Source: Cheiracanthium punctorium (lineage: Eukaryota; Arthropoda; Arachnida; Araneae; Cheiracanthiidae). Taken from it: a stretch of DNA of 64,000 bases. The position numbers were made by a program, and so were the translations under genes. A model generated the notes under the pieces. That model worked only from the letters and a program-made list of their open reading frames with translations, did not search any database and was not told where the DNA came from. Shown piece by piece: positions 47,091 through 58,039 of this stretch (position 1 is its first letter; every line of letters starts with the position of its first letter). The stretch lies in contig JAWZYV010013559.1 in assembly GCA_038373885.1 (NCBI GenBank), forward strand, positions 42,911 through 106,910. The letters run 5' to 3'.

Positions 47091-47925
47091 CATTATTTTA
47101 TTTCTTTTTCCTCTTCAGTTTTTTTTTTTCTTTTTTTGTGAATCTTCTAGAGAGAAGCAGGTGTGAGGTACGATAGAATAGAAATTTAGGGAAAAGTTCA
47201 AGAGTGACCCCTTTCATGATGCTGCGGTGATGGAGAATGATCTTTCTTCCAGTTCTTTTACTGATATATATATATATATATATAATATATATCTTCTGCT
47301 TATTTCGTTCATCCTCTTTTTCTACCTTCGGTTATTGCATTAGATCCAGAAGTTTAGCGATAAGGCAGTTTCTGCCTCCCGTGGAATTGTGTTTTATTGA
47401 ATTTGGAACACCTTTTAATAAAATGTATCCAATATCACCGCTATTTCTAAGAGCGAAATATAAAGAACAGTGAACACCAACGCTGTGAAATAAAAATAAG
47501 TTACTATTACTTTATTGATTGCGGTGTATCTATGAACGCATTTGCTCTGTGATCAGGACCAATGCTTTGGAGGTTTGGACTACGAGTGGTATTGTTATGA
47601 ATTTGCGACATGATCTGCTACTCAGAGCTTTAAAATTTAGGTTAAAGTTAATGCTCTACGCTTGAAATAGCATTTTGTTCCATGCAAATAAGTTAGTAGT
47701 ACTTCAGTTCTGAATCATTAAATTCCGATTGATATCTTCGCCAGGACTTAATTTCTAGCAAAAAATCATGTGGACACGACGTGTCTTCTTTTCCTTGTAC
47801 GTCCATTAAATCATAAATATTTTCGGTTGCACTTCATCTAAACTTATTTCATTTGAAAGAGATACATTATTGCAATAATACTGAGGTTTAGCGATTTCTG
47901 ACCAAATATCCATAAGGTCAAGAAC
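47091..47925. other. No gene seen; microsatellites
   Basis: T-rich tract at about 47090-47140 and (TA)n at 47263-47285. Otherwise unassigned. Confidence 0.4.
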
Positions 47926-48022
47926 GCACTGCTTACTAGAGAAAATGCCTTTCAAAGGCGGAACGTAACTGATGTGTTACAAGTAAGGAACTTCTTACTA
48001 TCGTCAAGGCCGTGGAGCATTT

Positions 48023-48057
48023 CCGTCATTTACGGCCGAACAGGCCGTAAATGACGG
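48023..48057. repeat. Perfect 15-bp inverted repeat in the gypsy relic
   Basis: CCGTCATTTACGGCC, a 5-base loop, then the exact reverse complement. The left arm is gypsy coding sequence (it follows the VEHFRHL frame), so the right arm is a local inverted duplication at a deletion point. Confidence 0.85.
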
Positions 48058-48130
48058 CTGATTTTCCAGTAGGCCCGGACCTAGGGCCCCCGAACGTTGG
48101 GGCCCCCCAAAAGGTTCCTGATCCGAACGG
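48058..48130. mobile_element. Possible MITE end inserted in the gypsy relic
   Basis: CAGTAGGCCCGGACCTAGGG (48068) and a short palindromic GGGCCCCCGAACGTTGGGGCCC-type stretch resemble the ends of small hAT-type MITEs. No opposite end is clear. Confidence 0.3.
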
Positions 48131-48552
48131 ACCATGCCTCTTTAACATAGCTTTTAAACTTCAAGAATCCGGAGGGCTAGACAGACAGGTGGATACAGCC
48201 ACACTTCAAGAATATGAAATAGAAATACACCATCGAAAAGCGGCGTCTCACTGAAACGAAGATGTTCTATGAGGAAGCCCTGCATGGAAAGTTGTCGCTA
48301 CTGCCCCAGAGCTGAGAAGAGTTATCAGCTAAAACATATTTTTACCCACCAAGTTACATCATCTGTACAATCGCAAAACCCCAGTAGTGATGAACGAGTC
48401 CGGAGGACCAGTTCGCCGATAGCGATATTAAACGTATTGTGGAGTTCAAAGAGAAATCCAGTGTTTAGATCAGCCGGCAAGAAGTATCGTTATGTAGTCC
48501 TGCAACGAAGTAATACTGGACTTTCGCTTCGCCTGAGCATGGCTCACTGGGA

Positions 48553-48987
48553 TAAATACAGGCTGTCCGAAAAGCTCCGTTTTTGTGTACGAGTAAATTT
48601 TCGCTTCTTCGCCGATTTGTCGCTTTTACCCAACTGTATCACTGTTGCCAACTCTGCCGGAGAAAAAGATCTTGGTAAACTGGCAATACCGAAGTATTTT
48701 GTAAATCGGAAATGAATGTCCAAATGTCTCAAAGAGCTTTAGCAGATAAGCATATTTCAGCAGCATAAGCACGTAAACGCCGAAAAAATGTTATTTTTTT
48801 TTTCTCAGCTTGAAAATATTGTTAGCCATTTGTGGATACTTTTAAGTTTGATTTTAGGCACTTTTTCTCCGGCAGAGTTGGCAACAGTGATACAGTTGGG
48901 TAAAAGCGACAAATCGGCGAAGAAGCGAAAATTTACTCGTACGCAAAATCCCATAGGAGAAACTGGTTTTCGGACAGCCTGTATATA
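48553..48987. mobile_element. TIR element inserted in the gypsy integrase region
   Basis: ATACAGGCTGTCCGAAAA on the left and its reverse complement on the right enclose about 435 bp. Inverted identity continues inward over about 120 bp (TTTACTCGTAC, TTCTTCGCCGATTTGTCGC, ATCACTGTTGCCAACTCTGC). Ends of this type with flanking TA recall Tc1/mariner. Unusually, 17 bp outside the ends (CATGGCTCACTGGGATA) are mirrored too. Confidence 0.7.
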
Positions 48988-49610
48988 TCCCAGTGAGCCA
49001 TGGCCTGAGAAACGGAGTCCTGTACCGTAAGTGGGAATCGGATGAAGGCATGCTGTGTCGATGGCAGTCAGTACACCCTCATTCGAGAATTCCGAAAGGT
49101 TGTAAAAGAGCTGCTTAACAGCTCAACTAGGAGCCATTTCGTCATAATGAAGACCCTACAAAATGTTCGCTAGCACTTCTAACTAAGACTGGGGATGATG
49201 CCTGTAGGTCGTGTCAAGCTTGTGACGCCTGTGCCACCCGTCAAGGCCCGAAGAAAGGAAGCTATGGTAAATTATATCGCTACAGTTTATGAGCGCTTTT
49301 TCAGCGAATTGCTCTGGACGTCCAGTGACTTCTTCTACGAACTGCAGAAGGCAACAAGTAGATCCTAATTGTCATTCATTATTTCTCAAAATGGCCAGAA
49401 GCGCATCCTATTCCCGATCAGGAAGCTACGACTGTAGCACATGTATTGGTGCAAAGATGGATTTCCACGTGTGGAACTTCTCTGCAACTTCATTTCTACG
49501 AAGGAACGAACTTTAGCTCCGCAGTTTTTAAAGGACTGTCATTTACTCGGAATCGACAAAACCCAAACCACTCTTTGCATCCACAATTGGGTGCAGTGGA
49601 AAAAAAAAGG

Positions 49611-50295
49611 GTTATTTTTTTTTTTTTTTCCCACAAAATCCAATAGCGACCAAAAAGTTGTGTTTTGTGCAGAATGAGAAAATATCCAAGTTAAAAAATT
49701 TTGAAATATATCTTAAGAGTTCACTATTGCACCAGAATGTCACAACTTTTTTTTTTAATTGGGCATTTTAAAATTATTCATAGGGTATAAAAAAATGTTT
49801 TCTAATATCGGATAGCGAAAACAGTTGGTTAGATACTATTCAATAACAGTGCAAAGTTTTAGAGTTGTCAGAAAATATCTTGAGGGTCTACTACAGAGAA
49901 CAGAAAAATACAAAAATCATTTTTTTTTATTTGCTTACCTGAAAAGCAGTCTAATTGTCTCATTTACTACTAACTATCGTTAAACAAAGTGTTAATATAC
50001 TTTGAGGATCTATTCCAAAAAAAAACATAAGAACAAAATGGGGGAAATTTTACTTTTTAATAAAGATATCCTATCCATTTGATTTGGCGCTGATGATTAT
50101 ATTTTCCCCGCGCAATGTATCAGAAAAATGATTCTAGCGAGATCGCATCGCAGCTCGTTCTGTGTCTCTGACTTTATTTTATTTGTAAACTTTAAAAGCC
50201 TTTTAGCTAACAGTAAACTTACTTAGAAGGTAACAGAGCGTTATTTCTACACGAATTTGATCACAACAAAATAAAAGTGATGTTGAAGACCTGGT
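49611..50295. other. No gene seen
   Basis: AT-rich DNA with T runs near 49616-49629. Short frames only. Confidence 0.35.
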
Positions 50296-50301
50296 TTTTG
50301 G

Positions 50302-50397
50302 ATAAAACTGCATAGTTTCTTCGTATGATACATATTATCACGCAAAACATTTGCGTGATAATATGTACCCACATACGAAGGAACTGTGCGGTTTTAT
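50302..50397. repeat. 96-base imperfect hairpin (miRNA-precursor size or fold-back MITE)
   Basis: ATAAAACTGCATAGTTTCTT with CGTATG is answered by CATACGAAGGAACTGTGCGGTTTTAT, and the inner arms ACATATTATCACGCAAA / TTTGCGTGATAATATGT are a perfect 17-bp match around an ACAT-size loop. Size and small bulges resemble a miRNA precursor, but a short fold-back transposon is equally likely; no second copy in the window. Confidence 0.5.
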
Positions 50398-50437
50398 TTG
50401 TTTATTTGACTTGTATAACTTGAAACTGGATTAGAAT

Positions 50438-50680
50438 TCAAAGATCCACGTAGGGGGTGTAGTGGCTAACAAACCATTCTACAATACCTTGGGTCTGGTT
50501 TCGATTCCCGGCTTGGACTTGGATGTTTACTTGTCCTCTCTTCATAGGGGGTAATGCTGGCCGCCCACTGGGTGTACCCATAATAAAATGGTCAGTAATT
50601 CGCTCCGTAGTACTTGGCAAAAATGCTTAATAGGCATGTGCTCACCCGTTGGAAATAAACAAACAAATAAATAATTCAAA
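50438..50680 (+). repeat. tRNA-derived SINE, family 4
   Basis: A-box-like TAGTGGCTAACA (50459) and B box GGTTTCGATTCCC (50497-50509), followed by a body with CATAGGGGGTAATGCTGGCC and CTCCGTAGTACTTGGC, and a tail of AAATAAACAAACAAATAAAT (from 50652). The A/B spacing and A-rich simple tail are typical of a SINE. Confidence 0.7.
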
Positions 50681-51025
50681 GAAACTTACTGTCAGCGAAA
50701 TTTCTGCAGTTATTGCAGGTAGTTAAAGTTAATTTGGAATCAATCTTCAATTCCACTTGTTTCTAAGGACAAAATTCTCCAAACGATTCGATCATTTTAC
50801 AGTGTATATTAAAACCTTAAAAAAGGGTTAGCGGTAATAAGAAGCAGAGCGAGACCTTCAAGCAAAAGGTTAATAGTTTTTTAACCGAGCGTAAAAAGTT
50901 GTTTGTGACGTTGCTGTGTGCAAATGCGAATTTGATAGCGAAGAACTTTTGTCAGTGATACATCCTCTTTTCCAGCAAAATCTGTTCACTGACTTCCCTG
51001 GAAACATCCTTTTGTCCATGGTCAG

Positions 51026-51688
51026 ACAAGAGAAAACGCATCCAAGAGTTGGCAGTTCGTAGAATTTTAAAAGCCCGAGAACAACCTGAAATCTAGACTA
51101 TAAGGGATTTACTCTAAAACTGAATTTCAAGGGGCAGGATTATATTGATTGTCAATGTGTTGTCCTGATATTCAATTACTGCACCATCGCTTATTTCAGG
51201 AATTATGAATGATGAATTGATGGAGCTCCCAGGGCAGGAATTTCAATCACGATTTTTCAAAGTTTTCAAACTACCGTACCAACCTCCAGCTGAAGAGAGG
51301 TGTGTTAAATTGATTACGGAAGCGGCAGCCACAGTCTGCGAAGAACATTCAAGAGATGGCTCTATTCAGTAGCGGAATCAGAGGAGAGGCTAGGGGGCGT
51401 CACCCCCCAAAGAAAAGAGATTGCTAAAGGGTAACATTCTGCTTCATTATGCACTTTGAATATGAAAAATAATCTTTTTTAATCATTTAGCCCCTCCCAA
51501 AAGTTTTTACATTGCTTTAGACTAAAATTTTGCTTTATTGTACATTTTGTTTTGGGCGAAATAAGCTTTTTTTTTTTTAATTTAGCCCCTCCCAAAACAG
51601 AATTTCTGAATCCGTCACTGGCTCTATTACAGCTCAAATTCAGACACACAGGTTGGTTACGGGCTTTACTGAGACAGAATTTAAGTAA
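51026..51688 (+). pseudogene. Decayed unidentified protein fragment split by a hAT MITE
   Basis: Upstream frame: RIQELAVRRILKARE (51033-51085), then a stop and further KLNFKGQDYID (51119-51151). From ATG 51205 a frame of 54 codons (GQEFQSRFFKVFKLPY, ERCVKLITEAAATVCEEHS, DGSI) ends exactly where the MITE begins. After the MITE and one copy of the duplication, the same frame continues for 19 codons to a stop at 51686. I cannot name the family; it faintly recalls an uncharacterised multi-copy protein of spider genomes. An AG acceptor-like site precedes the ATG (51199). Confidence 0.5.
51367..51620. mobile_element. hAT-like MITE, 254 bp (CAGTAGCGG family), copy 2
   Basis: A perfect 8-bp duplication GCTCTATT lies at 51359-51366 and 51621-51628. 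Ends CAGTAGCGGAATCAG and, reversed, CAGTGACGGATTCAG. The interior matches 38985-39232 (GAGATTGC.AAAGGGTAAC, TTTTGCTTTATTGTACATTT). Confidence 0.95.
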
Positions 51689-51832
51689 GCTAATTTCAGA
51701 CACGAGGGCCGACCAAAAAGTAAGTTGCACTTCCAAGTTATGGCCATATATTAAATAACCTATACCTCCCTGACCCGTACAAAAGCAAGGACTATGATGT
51801 ACATTCCAAGCAGTATTTACAAAGGTCAACTT

Positions 51833-52075
51833 AATGGAATAAGGTAGAAAAATAGGGACGACTCATGGATTATGATACGCTTTTAATATGCAACACTTTA
51901 CTGTGCATTTAATTTAAAATATGAAAGTGTCTCAGATTTTTATTTTTTTTTTAAATCTCGAAAGAATAAAATGTATCGTTTATGGCCTTGCTCTTAAATG
52001 TAATTTTTACCTGCTCCGTGCAGTCAAAACGGTTTTCCATTTTGAAGTTAAAGCAGTTGCTTTAAAGTGCAGCAA
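51833..52075 (+). repeat. Interspersed family member (with 7850-8000 and 60843-61090)
   Basis: ATGGAATAAGGTAGAAAAAT, then ACTCATGGATTATGATACGC and CTTTTAATAT, and further on GTCAAAACGGTTTTCCA text that parallels 61060-61080. The left end is shared exactly in kind with 60843. Confidence 0.55.
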
Positions 52076-52079
52076 GAGC

Positions 52080-53035
52080 AAATTTTAGTTCGCGCTGGTG
52101 TTTTTGTTTTCGGGAGGCAATGGGCGCCATATCTGGCAATCCCCGATTTTGATAAAATGAACCACTGGCAGATTCAAAAGGGCCACGAACCCCCCCCCCT
52201 CCTCCCTCTCCCTAACGAACTAAGATCACACTATAAAAGATTGACTTATTTTGTAAATTTGTATGAATTTAAACGATAGAGACAAAACGTCTCCAAATTT
52301 ATTTCCTGGATCCGACAAAAGGACCACTGACGACGAATTTTAGAGGATGACACCACAGCGTACAGAAGATTTTTAACGAGCTTTTGTCTTAAAAAAAAGT
52401 AAAATCTCTTAAAATTTGTATTTTTTTTAAGTAAGTGGTAATTGTAGTTTATAGTGGCCACGCCGAAACTCGCATACCAAACCACCAAGAAATATTGCCA
52501 AGATGTGGAGGTGAAATCTCACGAAAGCATTTATATTTCCTGCACATAGCCCTCAAGAATTAATATATTAATGATATTGGCGTAGTGTTTTTTTTTTTTT
52601 TAATCTTTAATTTCAGATGCGACTCGAGTAAAATCTGGAAAAGTTTTGACGATAAAATTAAATAACGAGTAAGTTTAGAAAACATGAATTAAGATTAGAT
52701 TATTCTTGTGCATTTTCACCTCCGGTTCTTAGAAAGATGTCTTGCTAGTTATACGAAGGGGGGGGGGATGTAAAACAGCAACGAGCAACTTAAAATCCGA
52801 GTGTTTTAAGTTTCAGATAGTTAATGTTCCGTTTGTTTGACATTTATACACTCTTATTTTCCATTTGGTAAGTTTCTGTTTAATAAAAATTATTCTTTCC
52901 AAGAACGCTGGACATTACCTTCATTTTCGTTTGTGTATTGACTTTAGAATTGTGTAGAAACAGACATCTTATTACTATGGTAACTATGAGGCTGAAAATT
53001 TTAAAAAATAGCATCTGTTATTCCATGGATTAAAT
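52080..53035. other. No gene seen
   Basis: AT-rich. A C run with flanking GGGCCACGAACCCCCC near 52180 looks like a MITE scrap; no partner end. Confidence 0.35.
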
Positions 53036-53039
53036 TACA

Positions 53040-53235
53040 TGGTGTCTGCCGATCAGAAAAATCAGGAAAGTATAGTAAAAGCCAGGGAAATGGTAATTGG
53101 ACAGGAAAGTCTGTAAAAAGCCAGGAAAATGGAAAGTAGGACAAGAAAGTCTGGAAAAAGCCAGGAAAATGGGAAATAGGACAGGAAGTCTGGAACAAGC
53201 CTGGGAAATAGGTCAGGAAAATTCACCAAAACTTA
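53040..53235 (+). repeat. Minisatellite, 39-40-bp unit
   Basis: AGCCAGGAAAATGGGAAATA-type units with GGACAGGAAAGTCTGGAAAA spaced 39, 40 and 39 bp (GCC words at 53081, 53120, 53160, 53199). Because 39 is 13 codons, both strands show spurious repetitive open frames here. Confidence 0.8.
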
Positions 53236-54715
53236 GGTTTTTTTTAAAAAACAAATATTTAAAAAAATCCCCTTTTACTGTCAGTCTCCAAAGAATAAAA
53301 AGTGCTAATAAAGGTCATTTATGTTTATCAAGAATGAATGGGTCAGAATGTGGGATATGCAATGCTTGCAGTTGTTCTACATTCTGCAGTGAGGGGTTTC
53401 TTGTGACAGGAAGGTCAAAAGCTGCCTGATCTATGATCAGCAATAGAATTTCTTTCTGGATTGAAAGTGTAGTACACAAAAGATAAATATTTGAGTTCTA
53501 AATTTAGAGCATAAGATTAGACAGATACCAGATACATCACATAAAACCCCAGTAGTGCTAGCAGTTTTGGTTAAATCTGTACCAACCAGTTTTTTACATG
53601 ATACTCTTTTACTGATTAATATGTAAACTCATAGTAATTTTTTTTTCTATCCAATGTAAGGGTATGAATTATATTTCAGTTAAAAATTGATTTCAAGTAA
53701 GTTATAGCAAATACTTAATTATAAAGAGTGGGAATTTCTATTCAGGGTTTTCCCAAAATAAAATGCTTAGATTCTGTGTAATTATTTTTTCAAGAGCTCC
53801 CAAAAGTCAGGAAATTGACTTTAAGAAATTTAGTAGACACTCTGAAGTAAGATGATATACGTCATTTTTTGAGTTCAAAATTTTTTAAATGTCAGATTCC
53901 GTCGACAATACCATATATCGCTGTCTCTCAAAAGGGGAAAAGATATGGTACGTATGTTCAGTTCTGGGTAAATTTGGAAGATTTGTTGAGACATGTGCGA
54001 AGGAAATAAAATAGACGCTGTTACTATAATAACTAAATGGTCATGTCAAATATAGGAAATAAAATTTATACCTCTTGACGCCATTTTTACATCATGCGTT
54101 TAAAGTTGCTTTAATAAGTTAAATACTAATAAGATTTGACAAAAAGAAAAAAGTACACCATAATCAAGATTGTACGAATATGAAACATTGCTCTTTATAC
54201 GAAAATATGAATGATTTACTAGACTAAAATTTTGATGCTACCAACGGATAAATCTATCCAAAATATATTTAATATTTATTTATTTTCCATTTGCGTTTGT
54301 GCATTTAGCAACCTCTATTACGTGCGAAGAACGGGTACTTCAGCTAATTGGGCATTTAGTTTCCCCATAGCTTCCTCTGTCACTATTAGTACGGTAAATT
54401 CTAAAATACAATAATCCTTTTGTACTAAGCTATCATTTAAAATTGACATTATAAAATACACGGAAAAAAAATGTTTAATGTCGCAAAATGAGAACCTTGA
54501 TGGAAATATAGGTTATAATTTCTTTCGTGAAAATAATGTAATAATTGACGCCTGTGACAGTTCCTAAATTTTGAAAGACAGTGTGGCAAAGTATATTTTA
54601 ATAATAATTATTGGGATGATAATTTCTTTTCATGTAAAATCGATAACAATATTCCTAATATTGAAAAACAAAATGAGTTTAATGATTTACAGTCTAAAGA
54701 AAATGTTATTTGTAA
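53236..54715. other. No gene; reversed retroelement-tail word at 54300-54415
   Basis: AT-rich. AGAACGGGTACTTCAGCTAA (54329) is the reverse of the TAGCTGAAGTACCCG word at 36440 and marks a small reverse copy of that repeat. The 60-codon frame over it is not a gene. Confidence 0.4.
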
Positions 54716-54723
54716 TAATTATG

Positions 54724-55503
54724 CAAGGTGTCTGCTAATTCGTGGTAAAAATTTTGAGGGCTGGTACAGGACACTGTAACAATCACATTTTGTACAGGAA
54801 TGTATGGTCAAAAGTGAAGCGTCGAAGCACAAACACAGGAAAGAACAAATGCAGGAGACTGAGGAGAAACGGAGTTAATAGTTGCTTCCGTTTCCGGTAG
54901 ATGGCCCGTCGGCGCTGATTTGGGGAAGAGAGGCCATTCTCGTTTCAGTTTCCGTCCATTCACCATTAGAAACCGCATGTGTTTTCAGCATGATGGGGTG
55001 CCAGCCCACTTCACTCTAGATGTTCGTCAGTACTTGAATGCGACATTTGGCATGCGATGGATTGAACGTGGTAGATCTGTCTCGAGTTCGCCACCACGGT
55101 CTTTCGATGGGACGTCCCTCGATTTCTTTTTATGGGGACATTTGAAGAATGACGTTTATGCCACTCCAGTAGACTCCGGTGAAGATCTCGTTGCTCGAGT
55201 ATCCATAGCTGCTGCCCCTGTGCGTGAAATTCCTGGCATCTTTGAAAGTGTCCGTCAGTCGCTGCACCGAACCTGTCAAGCGTGTATAAATGCTGATGGA
55301 CGCAATTTTGAACACTTATTGAAAATTAATTTCCACTTGTAAACGAGGTTATGAAAATAAATCACTTTCTCTATCATTTTTTCTTTCCCGTGTTTTTGCT
55401 TCGACGCTTCACTTTTGACCATACATTCCTTTTTACAAAATGTGATTGTTACAATGTTCTGTACCAGTGCTCAAAGTTTGTACCATGATTAGCAGTCACC
55501 CTG
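54724..55503 (+). mobile_element. Internally deleted mariner-like element with about 120-bp TIRs
   Basis: The left end CAAGGTGTCTGCTAATTCG and the right end (reversed) CAGGGTGACTGCTAATCATG are followed by long inverted identity, including TGTAACAATCACATTTTGTA and GAATGTATGGTCAAAAGTGA. TA flanks the right end (55504-55505). Only the C-terminal half of the transposase remains between them, so the left half of the gene has been deleted. Confidence 0.85.
54895..55342 (+). pseudogene. Transposase C-terminal half, mariner-like (DDE/D)
   Basis: Open frame with FQHDGVPAHFTLDVRQYLNA (the second catalytic Asp block), RWIERG, then PPRSFDGTSLDFFLWGHLKN (the third catalytic Asp block with the conserved DFFLWGHLK) and a tail CQACINADGRNFEHLL typical of this group. 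Both acidic residues appear kept (D in QHDG, D in SFDG), although the usual SPDLTP context is altered. The HTH DNA-binding domain and the first catalytic Asp are missing, so it is inactive. The frame from 54920 (ATG) to TAA at 55342 is free of stops, which suggests a fairly young loss. It could still be transcribed, but no promoter is seen. Confidence 0.85.
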
Positions 55504-55505
55504 TA

Positions 55506-56035
55506 TGTATTTGGTTAATAAGTTGATTCTTGAATCATTTAAAAAAGCATATGTTCCGATACATTCTTAAAATAAACCTAAGCCAACAGAACTTTTAATT
55601 TTATCTTTTCCGCCTGACATGTGTACTTCTTGATGGTGTTCTGGAAAACCCATTTACTTCATAAAAACTGAGGTAATAATGTTAGAGGATTCGAGTTTCT
55701 TGTATGTTTATTTTTGTTGAAAATTCTTCTGATAAAAAGCTCCACATAAAGAAAAACCGTAAAGCTGGTTCTATCGATGAAGTGTCTGTGTGATTCCAGT
55801 ATGTTGCGTGAACAAAATAATAATTCTCCAAACAAAATAACAATAATGTAAATTGTGTAATTTTATTATTTCTTTCAAAGAAATTTTAAGTAAACTTAGG
55901 AAGAATTGTAAGTTAATTTATTACTGGACAATTTTCGAGCTTTTTTGGAATCTTTGACTATTTTATGCCATACTGACAGAGTTAAACCTGTTTTGAATTT
56001 CACGAATGACTTTCCTATTAAGACACTTCCTTTAC
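55506..56035. other. No gene seen
   Basis: AT-rich spacer before the reverse transcriptase relic; may contain eroded upstream pol sequence. Confidence 0.3.
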
Positions 56036-56039
56036 CAAT

Positions 56040-56395
56040 ACTTCATGATTTACAAAAGGAAGCAAAGAGCAATTTGAGCACTCGGTTAAAGCTGAGATAA
56101 TTGAACGAATTTGTTTAGAATGGAGCTGCCAGAAATTGTTAGTCAAGAAGAAGCCTGATTTTTATCAGAAAAACAAAAATGTAGGCTTGTATTGGATTTA
56201 AGAAAGTTGAATTCTGTAATTCACAAGGATCTTCATATAATCTACCTATAATACAATCTATCATTGCTCAATTGTCATCTTACAAATATTTTACTAGTTT
56301 CGACTTACTAAGCGCGTACCATCAAATTGGCTTACCTTCTGAACTTCAAAACAAGTTAACTTTTACATCTCAGCATACAGAATTGATTAATTGAT
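56040..56395 (+). pseudogene. Ty3/gypsy-type reverse transcriptase relic
   Basis: Parts read in different frames: SVKAEIIERICLEW-like lead and KKKPDFYQKNKN (56075-56170), RLVLDLRKLNSVIHKD (56183-56230), then IQSIIAQLSSYKYFTSFDLL and SAYHQIGLPSELQNKLTFTS (56255-56375). These are RT finger and palm blocks, ending with the FDL.SAYHQI motif that holds the first catalytic Asp. The YxDD box and everything after are missing. Several frameshifts and stops. Separate from the integrase relic at 47930-49610. Confidence 0.75.
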
Positions 56396-56547
56396 ATTCA
56401 TTCCAAATTAATACCAACTGGAATTAATAATTGATTGCGTATGGATCTATTTTATTATGGAACTTTCATCCTTAAAATGGTACTCATTTTAAATTTGAAT
56501 ATTTACAATATAAAAGCGGATATATACAATTGGATGATAGAAATATA

Positions 56548-56983
56548 CAGGGTGAATCTAAACTCTTGGGCAAAACTTAGGGATGATAGTGCACATAATA
56601 AGGAATCAGAATCACATAGCAATGTGGGGTCAAAAACGCAGTTTTCACTTACCTGGTAATAATCACTTTGTAAAAAGTTTTGAAGTGTTCGTCTAATTTC
56701 TTAACCAAGTTTCATGAACAATAGGCTCGTCTCCAAAAATTTCATCCGTGACATAAAATTTTTAAATTATGAATTTTAGTCTTCTGTTTTCGGAGAAAAA
56801 TACATTAGTTTCTGACGAACAATGGTGAGAAATTGCACTGTTGTTTCGGCACTTTTTCCAAAGTGATTATTAACAGCTACATGAAGACGATGTTGCCGAC
56901 CCCACATTGCTATGTGATTCTGATTCCTTATTATGTGCCCTATCACCTCTTAAAGTTTTGTCCAAGAGTTTAGATTCACCCTG
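56548..56983. mobile_element. 436-bp MITE with about 95-bp TIRs, TA target
   Basis: Starts CAGGGTGAATCTAAACTCTT after TA (56546-56547) and ends with the reverse complement before TA (56984-56985). The arms stay nearly identical through GCACATAATAAGGAATCAGA and ATCACATAGCAATGTGGGGT. No coding capacity. TA target and CAGGGTG ends fit Tc1/mariner-type MITEs. Confidence 0.9.
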
Positions 56984-56989
56984 TATATT

Positions 56990-58030
56990 TCGGGCATGTA
57001 TGTGAACCAGGAAAAAAATTCGGGCAGGCCCTAAAGGTGGCAAAGGTAGAATTTCCCACAGAATTGAATATTATTGTTATACATTTAAGAAAAGTTCGAA
57101 TTGCGAGAGGTAGGCTCGAAGGGCCACCCTTGGCTAAGTCCCTGATATGTCAGTTCATCTATTTTTAAACTGTATTTTCTACATACAGACCAATGTCTAA
57201 TCCAATTATCTAAAGCCCTTCGTTACTTCATTTCCTTTCTAAAGCAGCACTGACAAGATTTTAAAGGCTTATAAATTTTGAAATAATACTCCAAATTCAC
57301 CTGAATCTCTGAATTAGAAAGCAAAATCACCAAAAATATCAAATCCCAAAGTAGAAAATTATATGAATAGTTTAAAATTAAGTATATACTGAATACAGTG
57401 AAAAGCCTCTAAATTTTGTCACTCCCTTAAATTAGCTGCACTAACTGGTAAAATGCCTGCTTTTAATATGGTTAAATTACATTAATAGCTTTAACTTAAA
57501 GAATATTCAAACATACATTTTGGTTAATTTGATTGAAAATGTTAAGTTACTGATTCATTAAAATAGTTAAGAATAATTTGGAAATAAGGTTTATGTTTGT
57601 CTTTTTTTCCTACAATTTCGTCTGGGCTTCTCGAATTTTAAATATGAGCTTAGTCGACAAGATATTTATTTTACTGTCTTCATAACTAAATAAACTATTT
57701 TGAACCAACTAACACCATTCTCGGGGGTTCGCCAGTTAAGAGATTCATAATTCCTGACATTTTCCAGTATTAGTAATAGAAGCTAACTAAAAAGGAAGAT
57801 ACATATTTAACATGCACATTCATTATGGTTTAGACTTGAACCTTGATTTACTACTACCATGAAAGCGGTATTTTAGGTAATTCTTAATGTTCGCTTCATA
57901 AGCGCATGTCTATTCAAGCATAAATTTTTAGCATTTGGGATTTTGGTTTCACCCTCGCCCACCCACTCTCCAAAAAAAATTCAACCGGGCCACTTTAAAC
58001 AGAAGGTCGGTCCTAGTGTCGTTTGTTGTG
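56990..58030. other. No gene seen
   Basis: AT-rich spacer; short frames only. Confidence 0.35.
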
Positions 58031-58039
58031 TTTTTGCAC

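Larger units (their letters stand above)
47930..49610 (+). pseudogene. Ty3/gypsy-type retrotransposon pol relic (RNase H to integrase)
   Basis: Reading along the + strand in shifting frames: KELLTIVKAVEHFRHL (47985-48035, RNase H region), LQEYEIEIHHRKAASH (48205-48252, end of RNase H/connection), NGVLYRKWESDEG (49010-49050), a Cys pair CQACDAC within 49215-49240 that belongs to the integrase zinc-binding domain, then ALDVQ-like text and YFSKWPEAHPIPDQEATTV (from about 49375) and LLQLHF.EGTNFSSAVFKGL of the integrase core. Frames shift several times. The second core Asp (usually in the DQG block) and the final Glu are not found. Two insertions break it (near 48060-48115 and 48553-48987). No LTRs or env seen. 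Confidence 0.8.

Noticed and set aside
48269..48715. 148-codon frame as a host gene
   Set aside because: It joins gypsy connection-domain remnants to an inserted TIR element; the C-terminal part is a translated inverted repeat.
53001..53429. Repetitive 13-residue peptide frames on both strands
   Set aside because: They are the translation of a 39-40-bp minisatellite.
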